DNA of 24,105 bases from Clostridiales bacterium (GTDB lineage: Bacteria > Bacillota > Clostridia > Oscillospirales > Oscillospiraceae). Made by a program: the position numbers and the translations under genes. The DNA lies in NCBI GenBank assembly GCA_004556205.1, contig SFIL01000015.1:1-24105 (forward strand). Direction: 5' to 3'. Positions 7,938 through 16,400 of this stretch are shown here, one piece after another (position 1 is the stretch's first letter; the number at the start of each line of letters is the position of its first letter). The notes below the pieces were generated by a model. That model searched no databases. It was not told the origin of the DNA and saw only the letters and a list, made by a program, of their open reading frames with translations.

Positions 7938-7966
7938 TTGTTATTCTCTGCGGAATCCTGTAGAAT
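7938..7966 (+). promoter_or_regulatory. Sigma-A promoter of prmA
   Basis: TTGTTA (7938-7943), a 17-bp spacer and TAGAAT (7961-7966), starting about 12 bp after the right end of palindromic repeat copy 1. Confidence 0.7.
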
Positions 7967-7998
7967 ATAAGCAAAACGGAGACAGGAGATTTTTGAAA

Positions 7999-8961
7999 AT
8001 GCAATGGATCGAAGTAACCGTCCGCACCGCCTCGGCGGGAATCGAGCTGCTGTGCGCAGAACTGACGGACGCCGGCTTTGACAGTCTTGTGATCGATGAC
8101 AGCGCGGAATTTGCGAATTTTTTAGAGGAATCAAAGGACTATTGGGACTATGTAGATGACGCACTGGCAAAGAAAATGCAGGATTGTTCTCAGGTAAGGC
8201 TCTATCTTCCCGAGGACACCGCACAGGAGGCGCTTGCCGAGCTGCGTGCGCTTTTGCGGGAGCTGCCCGCGCGTTATCCCACCTGCGATTTCGGCGCGCT
8301 CACCATTGCGCTTGAAAACATACCGCAGGAGGATTGGGAGAATTCATGGAAGCAGAACTACCGTCCTCTGCCCGTCGGGGAGCGTCTTTTGGTCGTGCCG
8401 CAGTGGATGACTGTAGACGATCTCGGCGGACGCCTGCCCGTTATTCTTGACCTCGGGCTGACCTTCGGCACGGGCGAGCACGCCTCAACGCAGATGTGTA
8501 TGCGCGCTCTTGAATCGCTGATCAGCGGCGGCGAACGCATTGCCGATCTGGGCAGCGGCAGCGGAATTCTGTCCGTCTGTGCGCTCCGCCTCGGGGCGCA
8601 GAGCGCCGTCGGCGTGGACGTGGACCCTGCCGCAGAGCATATTGCCCGCGAAAACGCCGCGCGCAACGGCTTCGGCGCAGACCGCTTCCGCGCCTGCACG
8701 GGTAATGTTGTTACCGATACAGCGTTGATGGAATCGCTGTGCGCCGCGCGTTATGATATTGTGTGTGCCAACATCGTCGCAGGCGTAATCGTGCAGCTTC
8801 TGCCCGTCGTACCGCGTCTGCTTAAGGAGAGCGGCATCTTTCTCTGCTCAGGCATCCTTGTTTCGCGCGAGGAGGAGGTGCGGCAGGCGATTGCGCAGGC
8901 AGGTCTGCATGTCGTCGGCCGCGAACAGACGGACGAATGGTGCTGCCTGTTGGCACAATAA
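7999..8961 (+). CDS. prmA: Ribosomal protein L11 methyltransferase
   Basis: The 320-residue protein starts MQWIEVTVRT, a typical PrmA start. Residues about 1-120 form the substrate-recognition part. The methyltransferase domain shows LDLGLTFGTGEHAS (150-163; usually LDPGxAFGTGxH), SAM motif DLGSGSG (183-189) and the CANIVA motif (256-261, equivalent to ANILA). PrmA trimethylates Lys and N-terminal amino groups of ribosomal protein L11. The frame is open back to 7903, but the ATG at 7999 fits the promoter and the GACAGGAGAT ribosome binding site. It is followed 21 bp later by the DUF4015 gene and is probably co-transcribed with it. Confidence 0.93.
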   Translation: MQWIEVTVRTASAGIELLCAELTDAGFDSLVIDDSAEFANFLEESKDYWDYVDDALAKKMQDCSQVRLYLPEDTAQEALAELRALLRELPARYPTCDFGALTIALENIPQEDWENSWKQNYRPLPVGERLLVVPQWMTVDDLGGRLPVILDLGLTFGTGEHASTQMCMRALESLISGGERIADLGSGSGILSVCALRLGAQSAVGVDVDPAAEHIARENAARNGFGADRFRACTGNVVTDTALMESLCAARYDIVCANIVAGVIVQLLPVVPRLLKESGIFLCSGILVSREEEVRQAIAQAGLHVVGREQTDEWCCLLAQ

Positions 8962-8982
8962 TTCCCGAAAGGAGGACAGCCT

Positions 8983-9999
8983 ATGCTGCGAATTCCTTAT
9001 CGCAATAAGCTGCTGCTGAAAAAAATACTGCGCATCGCGCTCATTGTTTTGGCTGTTGTGCTGGCGCTGAGCATCGTGGTGCTCATTTACGTTGAGCCTT
9101 ATATCATTTATGACCGCAACGGAGCGCATCTGAATCTATCCGCAGACGACGTACCGGCGGCCTCTCCCGAGGCGCTTTCGCCGCGCCCGACGGTGGAAAA
9201 TCCGCTGATCATTTATGACACAAACGCGCCCGCACAGAAAAAGCTTGCCGAAACGGGCGGTTATTATATCACGACCGCCATGCTGCAGGACCCCGCCGCC
9301 GTGTTGGAGGCGGTCAAAAAGCTCGATGCGCCGTGCGCCGTGATGATCGAGTTGAAAAGCATTTTCGGCAATTTTTATTACTCGACCTCCATCGGCGGCG
9401 CACAGACGGCAGATGTGGATATCGCACAGATTGACAAGCTGCTTACATATCTGGTCGATCACGATTTTTATCTGATTGCCGTGATTCCCGCCTTCAGTGA
9501 CCGCGCGTTTGCCTTGGAGAACCAGTACTGCGGGCTTCCGCTTTCGAGCGGTGCCTTGTGGATGGACGATTACGGCTGCTATTGGCTCGATCCTGCCAAC
9601 GAGACAGTCAAATCCTATCTGATGCAGATCGCCCGCGAGCTTTCGGGACTCGGTGTCCGCGAAGTCGTGTTCTCGGAATTCCGCTTCCCCGAAAGCAGCA
9701 GCATCGTCTATCCCGCCGACAAGTCGAGCACGGAGATTCTCCGCGAGACGGCAGGCGAGTTGACGAGCTATTTTACGGGAAGCAATCTCATGATCTCCTT
9801 TGAAACGGAGGCTGCGGACTTCCCCGCCGATGTCTGCACAGGCAGGCTCTATATCCCGAACGTGGACGGCTCACAGGTCGAGCGCTTCGTGCAGCTCTAC
9901 GGGAAAGGCGGAACGCTGGCGGAGCTTGTTTTTCTTGCCACCTCACGCGATACCCGTTTTGAAAATCAAGCCGTACTGCGGCCTCTGCTGAGCGAATGA
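8983..9999 (+). CDS. Membrane-anchored DUF4015-like putative glycoside hydrolase
   Basis: The 338-residue protein has a basic N-terminus and one membrane segment at about 16-37 with no clear cleavage site, so it is probably anchored with the rest outside. The extracellular part follows the order of the DUF4015 (putative glycosyl hydrolase, TIM barrel) family: GGYYITTAML (92-101), VDHDFYLIAVIPAFSD (158-173), WLDPANETVKSYLM (201-214) and VVFSEFRFP (228-236). The family usually has QFDYxRFP at the last site, so the Asp is replaced here; the earlier VIDVKDDSG-type acidic motif is also changed (IELKSIFG). Catalysis is therefore uncertain. It has an AAAGGAGG ribosome binding site, follows prmA closely, and ends at a strong terminator. 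Confidence 0.75.
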   Translation: MLRIPYRNKLLLKKILRIALIVLAVVLALSIVVLIYVEPYIIYDRNGAHLNLSADDVPAASPEALSPRPTVENPLIIYDTNAPAQKKLAETGGYYITTAMLQDPAAVLEAVKKLDAPCAVMIELKSIFGNFYYSTSIGGAQTADVDIAQIDKLLTYLVDHDFYLIAVIPAFSDRAFALENQYCGLPLSSGALWMDDYGCYWLDPANETVKSYLMQIARELSGLGVREVVFSEFRFPESSSIVYPADKSSTEILRETAGELTSYFTGSNLMISFETEAADFPADVCTGRLYIPNVDGSQVERFVQLYGKGGTLAELVFLATSRDTRFENQAVLRPLLSE

Positions 10000-10005
10000 T
10001 CATTC

Positions 10006-10038
10006 CCCTGCGCCGCATCTGCGGCGCAGGGCTTTTTT
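10006..10038 (+). terminator. Rho-independent terminator after the DUF4015 gene
   Basis: A 12-bp GC-rich stem (10006-10017 with 10020-10031) followed by C and six T's, 6 bp after the stop codon. Confidence 0.9.
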
Positions 10039-10070
10039 CAAGAGCGGCTTGCGACGCCTTGAAAAATCGG

Positions 10071-10099
10071 TTGCCTTTTACAGGCTACTCTGCTATAAT
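10071..10099 (+). promoter_or_regulatory. Sigma-A promoter with extended -10, upstream of cotH
   Basis: TTGCCT (10071-10076), a 17-bp spacer and TATAAT (10094-10099) with an extended TGC before it. Transcription should start near 10106, which is inside the first bases of the palindromic repeat. Confidence 0.75.
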
Positions 10100-10103
10100 G
10101 TAA

Positions 10104-10265
10104 GGGAAGCTCTGAATAAATCCGCAAGAGCGGTCAGCGCGAGATTTTACCGCAAATTGAGGTTTGAAAACCACAGGAATACTTTGTGTATTTCAAGGTT
10201 TTCGAACCGATAAGTTGTGGTAAAAGATCCGCTGAGCGCCACAGCTGATTTGTTCAGAGGTTCCC
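10104..10265 (+). repeat. 162-bp near-palindromic repeat (copy 2), MITE-like
   Basis: The ends GGGAAGCTCTGAATAAATC (10104-10122) and the inverted GGGAACCTCTGAACAAATC (10265-10247) match at 17 of 19 positions. Complementarity continues inward through AGATTTTACC / GGTAAAAGATC and GGTTTGAAAACC / GGTTTTCGAACC to a small central loop near AATACTTTGTGTATT. As RNA the whole element would fold into one long imperfect hairpin. A related copy lies at about 7765-7925 in inverted orientation. It has no coding capacity. A 3-bp AAG flanks it on both sides if the left edge is set at 10105, but this is too short to call a target-site duplication. Confidence 0.75.
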
Positions 10266-10327
10266 AAGATAAGCGCAGAAACTGTGCTTACTATTATAAA
10301 GAGATTAAAGGAGTTGAGCGCGCACCA

Positions 10328-12628
10328 ATGAGTGCCACAATTATGAAGAGATGTCTGTCTATTCTGCTTGTCTTCGTGCTTCTTCTCTCCCTTTCCGTTG
10401 CGGTTTTCGCCGCACCGGAGAGTGAAGCGCCGCAATGGAAGGGTGTTTACACGCTCGCAGATCCTGATTCCCCGAATTACCGCGCCGTCATGCAAACGGT
10501 AGACGGCGAGAATTATCTCTTCCTCCCCTCTAACGTCTCGGCTGAAGCCGTCCCGCTCTATTTTGAGCTGAACGGAACGAATCCTGCGTTCTCTGTCCGA
10601 GGCGCTTTGAAAGCGGTGGGGGTACGCAACGGTCAGAGCATTGATTTGGTTGCTCTCTGCGGCGAGGGCAGTGCGTATACCGTGACGCTGTCTGCAAGCT
10701 CCGGAGCTGCCTCCGCTGAGCTGACGCTCACGATCGTCCCGACGGGCGATATCGCATCGATGTTCCTCGTCAGCGACGATCCCGTGAACCACGGACGCGA
10801 GTGGGTTGAATCCAGCCCTGACAAGTCCAACAAGGCAACAGGCTCGATGCTGATGACTACAGAAACAGGCTCAGTTGTTTATGAGAACAAGCTCACCCAG
10901 ATCAAGGGGCGCGGCAACTCCACATGGCTGCAGGAAAAAAAGCCGTATCAGATCAAGCTTGACAAGAAAACGGATCTGTTGGAGAGCGGCAAGAGCGAAA
11001 ACCGCGCAAAGACATGGGTTCTGCTTGCAAATGCGGCAGACACCTCTCTCCTGCGCAACAACATCGTTTTTGATCTCTCCGTGGCAATGCAGATGCAGCC
11101 CGGCATCGAGTGCCGTCCGATTAACCTGTTCTATGACGGTGAGTATCGCGGTGCCTACCTGCTGTGCGAAAAAGTGGAGATCAATGACGGCAGAGTGGAC
11201 ATTGCCGATTTGGAGAAAGAAAACGAAAACACCAATTCCTCCGTTGAGGATTTTGACACACTCCCCGTGAAAACAGGCACAACGGCAAACGGCGCAAGCT
11301 ATCTCTACTGCGAAGGCATGACCTCCCCCGAGAACATCAAGGGCGGCTATCTGCTCGAAATGGATACCGCCGCACGCGCCTCCATGGAAAAATGTTATTT
11401 CGTCACTACACGCGATCAGTATGTCGTCGTAAAAAGTCCGGAGTATTGCTCAAAGGAGGAAATGGATTATATCGCCTCCTACTATCAGGAATATGAGGAT
11501 ACCTTGTACAGCAAGGGCATCAACGCCGACAACGGCAAGAAGATCGATGACTATATCAGTGTGGAAAGTCTTGCACAGTGCTACATCATCAATGAACTGA
11601 CCAAGAATCCCGACGGTTACCGCACCTCCTCTTATCTTTATAAAGATGCCGACTCCGATATTATGACGATGGGACCTATTTGGGATTATGACCTGAGCTT
11701 TGGTCGCAGTTGGGGAGAATATGTTGCGGCGTGTGCCGATCCCGAGCAATTTTTCACCCTGTTCAGCAACTTCGGCAAGGTACTCTATGAGATCCCGAGC
11801 TTCCGACAGGCAGTGCATGACATCTACTTGAATACGGTCGCCCCACTCGTGAAAGACACGCTTCTCGGGACGGGGAAGAACGATGCCATGCAATCTCTTG
11901 ATGCCTATCGGCAGGAAATTTCGGACGCAGCGCACGCGGATGCCCTCGTATGGTACGGCGGTTCGGACAGTTCCAAGCAAAACACCAATGCCATCCGCGC
12001 CTATATCACAACGCGTAACACATGGCTGACAAAGGAATTCAGCGGCTGGAACGCAGAAAGCGCGGCTCCGTTGGTCGGCTTTATTGACGTTCACGAAGGC
12101 GATTGGTACTATGATAGTGTTTTGACGGCGGCGGAATACGGACTGATCAACGGCATGAGCAACAGTATCTTCTTCCCAAGCGGCAACACCACCCGCGCAC
12201 AAGCAGCAAAAGTGCTCTTTGAAATGGCGGGCGGCGTCAAGGTTCCCTATTCCGAGGTCTTCAAGGACGTCAAGAATACCGACTGGTTTGCTCCTGCGGT
12301 CATGTGGGCGCAGAAGAACAATGTTGTTAACGGTTACGAAGACTATACCTTCCGTCCGGAGGACAACATCACCCGGCAGGATATGACCCTCATCCTCTAT
12401 CGTTATCTCGGCTGTCCGAAGACCGAGAGCAGCACCCTGAAGAGCTTTGCCGACGGCGGCACGGTCGCTGATTATGCCAAGGAAGCAATGGAATGGGCTG
12501 CGGAAAACAAGCTGCTCGGCGGCTATGAGGACAACACCCTGCGTCCTTACAACAATATCAGCCGTGCAGAGCTTGCAACGATCATCGTCCGTTTTTATGA
12601 GCAGTTCGTTTTGAAAACCGAACCGTAA
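10328..12628 (+). CDS. Secreted CotH kinase family protein with C-terminal SLH repeats
   Basis: The 766-residue protein has a signal peptide (about 1-29, cleaved near VFAAP). Residues 30-140 are an Ig-like beta-rich region. About 145-575 is a CotH kinase domain with KGRGNSTW (193-200), RNNIVFDLS (243-251), YRGAYLLCEKVEI (273-285), KNPDGY (426-431) and the metal-binding-like IWDYDLSFG (451-459). Three well-formed SLH repeats follow (about 585-640, 648-705, 712-760). CotH proteins are atypical kinases; B. subtilis CotH phosphorylates spore-coat proteins. Here the domain would act outside the cell, bound to wall polymer. Start: the ATG at 10328 is 14 bases from AAGGAG, which is long, but no better in-frame start exists. 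The open frame back to 10217 is within the palindromic repeat and is not coding. Confidence 0.88.
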   Translation: MSATIMKRCLSILLVFVLLLSLSVAVFAAPESEAPQWKGVYTLADPDSPNYRAVMQTVDGENYLFLPSNVSAEAVPLYFELNGTNPAFSVRGALKAVGVRNGQSIDLVALCGEGSAYTVTLSASSGAASAELTLTIVPTGDIASMFLVSDDPVNHGREWVESSPDKSNKATGSMLMTTETGSVVYENKLTQIKGRGNSTWLQEKKPYQIKLDKKTDLLESGKSENRAKTWVLLANAADTSLLRNNIVFDLSVAMQMQPGIECRPINLFYDGEYRGAYLLCEKVEINDGRVDIADLEKENENTNSSVEDFDTLPVKTGTTANGASYLYCEGMTSPENIKGGYLLEMDTAARASMEKCYFVTTRDQYVVVKSPEYCSKEEMDYIASYYQEYEDTLYSKGINADNGKKIDDYISVESLAQCYIINELTKNPDGYRTSSYLYKDADSDIMTMGPIWDYDLSFGRSWGEYVAACADPEQFFTLFSNFGKVLYEIPSFRQAVHDIYLNTVAPLVKDTLLGTGKNDAMQSLDAYRQEISDAAHADALVWYGGSDSSKQNTNAIRAYITTRNTWLTKEFSGWNAESAAPLVGFIDVHEGDWYYDSVLTAAEYGLINGMSNSIFFPSGNTTRAQAAKVLFEMAGGVKVPYSEVFKDVKNTDWFAPAVMWAQKNNVVNGYEDYTFRPEDNITRQDMTLILYRYLGCPKTESSTLKSFADGGTVADYAKEAMEWAAENKLLGGYEDNTLRPYNNISRAELATIIVRFYEQFVLKTEP

Positions 12629-12635
12629 TTTTCAG

Positions 12636-12666
12636 CACCCCGCATATCGGAAGGATATGCGGGGTG
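12636..12666 (+). terminator. Stem-loop between cotH and the MutT-like gene
   Basis: A perfect 13-bp stem (12636-12648 with 12654-12666) around a GGAAG loop. It is not followed by a T run, so it may be a partial terminator, an mRNA-stabilising hairpin, or a processing site rather than a full stop. It begins 7 bp after the cotH stop codon. Confidence 0.5.
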
Positions 12667-12691
12667 TCACTTCTAAAGGAGAAATGATGCT

Positions 12692-13084
12692 ATGACACAA
12701 GTCATTGCCGCATTGATTTGGCAGGGCGACCGTTTTCTGATCTGCCGCCGTCCCGCACATAAAGCACGCGGTCTGCTGTGGGAATTCGTCGGCGGAAAAG
12801 TGGAGATCGGCGAAAGCAGGCAGGAGGCACTGATCCGCGAGTGCCGCGAGGGACTGGGCGTGACAATTGCCGTGCAGGAGCTGTTTATGGAGCTGACGCA
12901 CGTTTACCCCGATCTCACCGTACACCTAACGATTTTCCAAGCCAAGATCATCGAAGGAACGCCGCAGCTTTTGGAACACTGCGACCTGCGCTGGATCTCC
13001 GTGGCAGAGATTGACGATTATAAGTTCTGTCCCGCAGACAAGGAAATTCTGTGTCGCCTGAAGAACGCGCAAAAGCAGCCGTAA
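12692..13084 (+). CDS. MutT-like Nudix protein with altered Nudix box
   Basis: The 130-residue protein has the size and layout of MutT/CTP pyrophosphohydrolase proteins: TQVIAALIWQGDRFLICRR, then LLWEFVGGKVEIGES and RECREGLGV (49-57). Nudix enzymes cleave nucleoside diphosphate compounds; MutT removes 8-oxo-dGTP. The consensus REUxEExGU is changed: the second Glu of the EE pair, a metal ligand in MutT, is Gly54, and the usual EFPGGK is EFVGGK. Activity may be reduced or changed. The ribosome binding site is AAAGGAG (12675-12681). No separate promoter is seen in the 63-bp gap from cotH, so it may be read through the hairpin. Confidence 0.82.
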   Translation: MTQVIAALIWQGDRFLICRRPAHKARGLLWEFVGGKVEIGESRQEALIRECREGLGVTIAVQELFMELTHVYPDLTVHLTIFQAKIIEGTPQLLEHCDLRWISVAEIDDYKFCPADKEILCRLKNAQKQP

Positions 13085-13143
13085 TGCCTTGCACCCCGCC
13101 CCCCTTGAACGCTATATCTCCTTCTTACGGCAAGAAAGTATAG

Positions 13144-13171
13144 AAAATTCCGCCCGTTTGGGCGGAATTTT
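13144..13171 (+). terminator. Rho-independent terminator after the MutT-like gene
   Basis: A perfect 12-bp stem (13144-13155 with 13160-13171) around GTTT. The right arm ends in TTTT. It lies about 60 bp after the stop codon. Confidence 0.75.
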
Positions 13172-13340
13172 GTTGTAAAATGTACAAAACTTTTTTTCGT
13201 TTCTCTGCCGTGGAAAAATGTGATATTTCGTCCCTCGTACAAAGACATTTGTGCGCATTTTGTGTCCGTTTTAGAATAATAATGCAATTGCCGCGAATAC
13301 TCTATAAAAAATTTGTAATTTTTCACGAAAATTCAAGGAT

Positions 13341-13369
13341 TTGACAAGATATTTATACATATTTATAAT
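13341..13369 (+). promoter_or_regulatory. Consensus sigma-A promoter of gltB-gltD
   Basis: TTGACA (13341-13346), a 17-bp spacer and TATAAT (13364-13369): both hexamers are perfect. The flanks are very AT-rich. It lies about 37 bp before the gltB start. Confidence 0.92.
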
Positions 13370-13405
13370 ATCTATATAAAACACCCTTTGAGAGGAGAGG
13401 ATACC

Positions 13406-16400
13406 ATGCTGTTTGAGACAAAACGCAGTCCCGCGCCGCCCCTGTATGATCCCGCGTTTGAACACGACGCCTGCGGCATCGGCGCGATCATCAACATCAA
13501 GGGCAACCCCTCGCACAGTCTTGTCGAGCGGACGCTTCACATTGTCGAGCATTTGGAACACCGTGCAGGCAAGGATGCCGAGGGAAAGACTGGTGACGGT
13601 GTCGGCATTCTGCTGCAAATATCTCACAAATTCTTTGTAAAGGCTGCCGCGCAGGTGGGAATCAGCCTCGGTGACGCGCGCACCTACGGCGTGGGAATGT
13701 TCTTTTTGCCGCAGGACGGTCTGTTGCGCCGTCAACGGATGAAGATGTTCGAGCTGATGGTCAAGCAGGAGGGGATGGAGCTTCTCGGCTGGCGCGCGGT
13801 TCCCGTCCATCCCGAGATTATCGGCGCGCGTGCAGCCGCTTCGATGCCCGCGATCTATCAGGCGTTCATCGCCAAGCCGCATGACTGCGCCAGGGGTTTG
13901 GAGTTTGACCGCAGACTCTATGTTGTCCGCCGCGTCTTCGAGCAAGCCAGCTCCGACGACTCCTATGTTGTCTCCCTCTCCTCTCGGACCATCGTCTATA
14001 AGGGAATGCTGCTCGTCACCGAGCTGCGAAGCTTCTATGACGATCTGCGTGACCCCGACTACGAATCCGCGATCGCCATGACGCACTCGCGCTTTTCTAC
14101 CAACACCAATCCGAGCTGGGAGCGCGCGCACCCCTATCGCCTGCTCGTACATAACGGCGAAATCAACACGATTCGCGGCAACGCCGATAAAATGGCGCTC
14201 CGCGAGGAGAGCATGACCTCTCCCGCTATGGAAAGCGAGCTGTATAAGGTTCGTCCCGTAATCGATCCACGCGGTTCTGACTCCGCAATGCTCGACAACA
14301 CACTTGAATTCCTGATGATGAACGGGATGGAACTGCCGCAGGCGGTCATGACGCTGATTCCCGAGCCGTGGAGTCACGAGCGCGATCTCTCCCCTGCCAA
14401 GCACGATTTTTACCAGTACCACGCGATTCTGATGGAGCCGTGGGACGGTCCCGCTTCAATCCTGTTTTCCGACGGCGACGTTGTCGGCGCGGTGCTCGAC
14501 CGCAACGGTCTGCGTCCCTCGCGCTATTGCATCACGGATGAGGATGAGCTGATCCTCGCCTCCGAAGTCGGCGTTGCCGAGATTGAGGAAAGCCACATCC
14601 TGCGCAAGGATCGCCTGCGTCCCGGCAAGATGCTGCTCATCGACACAAGAGCGGGACGCCTGATCGACGACGAAGAGCTAAAGGACGGCTATGCCGCGCG
14701 TCATCCTTACGGCGAGTGGCTTGACCGCCAAATGCTGCGCCTTTCCGAACTGCCCGCGCCGAACCGCGCCCCCCAACAGTACTCCGTGCAAAACCGTGCG
14801 CGCATCAAAAAGGCGTTCGGCTATCACTATGAGGATTACCGTTCAAGCATCTGCGTCATGGCGCAGACGGGCGCGGAGCCAATTACCTCCATGGGCTGTG
14901 ACACACCCTTGCCCGTCCTGTCGGACCGTCCGCGCCCGCTGTTCGATTATTTCAAGCAGCTTTTCGCGCAGGTGACAAACCCGCCGATCGACGCGATTCG
15001 CGAAAAGCTCGTGACCGATACGAGCGTCTATATCGGTGCAATGGGCAATCTGCTCGTCCCGAGCGAGGAAAACTGCAACGCCATTCAGCTCGATACGCCC
15101 ATCCTCACAAATTTAGAGCTGCAAAAGCTGAAGAATCTCCGCATTCGCGGCTTTAAGGTCGCCACGCAGTCGATTCTCTATTACAAGGGGACTTCGTTGG
15201 AAAAGGCGCTCGACCGTCTGTTTGTGGAGGTTGACAAGCACTGCAAGGACGGCGCAAATATCATCATTTTAACCGATCGCGGCGTAGACGAATACCATGT
15301 TGCCATCCCCTCTCTGTTGGCAGTCTCCGCGATTCACCAACACCTCGTTCGCACCAAGCAGGGCGGCACAGTCGCGCTGGTCTTGGAGAGCGGTGAGCCG
15401 CGCGAGGTGCATCATTTCGCCGCTCTGCTCGGCTACGGCGCGTGCGCAATCAATCCCTATCTCGCGCATGAGAGTGTCTTACAGCTCATCGAAAACGGAC
15501 TGCTCAAGAAGGACGCGGGACAGGCAATTGCAGACTATAACCGCGCGGTCGTCGCAGGCGTCGTCAAAATAGCCTCAAAAATGGGCATTTCGACCCTGCA
15601 GTCCTATCAAGGCTCAAAGATGTTTGAGGCGGTCGGCATTGCCTCGGACGTCGTTGAAAAATACTTTACCGGCACGCTCAGCCGCATCGGCGGCATCACG
15701 CTGCAGGATTTAGAGAAGCAGATCGACGCACTGCACAGCAAGGCGTTTGACCCGCTCGGCTTCTATGTCGATCTCACGTTGGAAAGCCCTGGCATCCACC
15801 GCGAGCGCGGCGGCAAGGAGCCGCACCGTTATGACCCGCTGACAATCTCGCTCTTACAGCAATCGACCCGCACAGGCGATTACGCCTTGTTCAAGCAATA
15901 CTCCGCCGCGCTCTACCCCGAGGGCGCAACGCCGAATCTGCGCTCCCTCCTGCGCGTCAAATGGGCGAAAACGCCCCTTCCCATCGCCGAGGTGGAAAGT
16001 GAGGAGGAGATTGTCAAGCGCTTCCGCACGGGCGCGATGAGCTTCGGTTCCATCTCTCCCGAGGCGCACGAGTGCCTTGCCGTCGCAATGAACCGCCTCG
16101 GCGGGCGCTCAAACACGGGCGAGGGCGGCGAACAGCGCGAGCGCCTGACCGTCGGCACAGACGGCATCGACCGCTGCAGCGCGATCAAGCAGGTCGCCTC
16201 GGGACGCTTCGGCGTGACGGGCGAATACCTGCTGCACGCAAAAGAAATACAGATCAAAATGGCACAGGGCGCAAAGCCCGGCGAGGGCGGACATCTGCCC
16301 GGCGGGAAGGTCTACCCATGGGTTGCGGAGACACGCTGCTCCACGCCCGGCGTCAGCCTGATCTCCCCGCCGCCGCACCACGATATCTATTCCATCGAAG

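Larger units (their letters stand above)
7657..7998. other. 342-bp intergenic region between divergent ymfF and prmA
   Basis: I see no gene here. From left to right it holds: the ymfF -10 element; an imperfect hairpin with CCGCGA (7721-7726) and TCGCGG (7757-7762) arms; a diverged copy of the palindromic repeat (about 7765-7925); and the prmA promoter and ribosome binding site. Confidence 0.8.
10000..10327. other. 328-bp intergenic region upstream of cotH
   Basis: I see no gene here. In order: the terminator of the DUF4015 gene, a strong promoter (10071-10099), a 162-bp palindromic repeat (10104-10265), then about 60 bp of leader with the ribosome binding site AAGGAG at 10308-10313. Confidence 0.8.
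13085..13405. other. 321-bp intergenic region upstream of gltB
   Basis: I see no gene here. It holds a terminator (13144-13171), an AT-rich stretch with the small inverted repeat ACAAA-GACA-TTTGT (13239-13252), a consensus promoter (13341-13369) and the GGAGAGG ribosome binding site. No known riboswitch class is recognisable. The region has room for a nitrogen-responsive operator, but I cannot name one. Confidence 0.7.

Noticed and set aside
10217..10327. N-terminal extension of the CotH protein
   Set aside because: It would start inside the palindromic repeat and precede the ribosome binding site. The signal peptide start at 10328 is far better.
13085..13405. Riboswitch upstream of gltB
   Set aside because: I looked for a structured leader of a known class; only a terminator, an AT-rich region and a promoter close to the start were visible, leaving a short leader.
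13271..14422. Long minus-strand open frame (383 codons) opposite the start of gltB
   Set aside because: Antisense shadow of gltB that also crosses its promoter. No recognisable motif.
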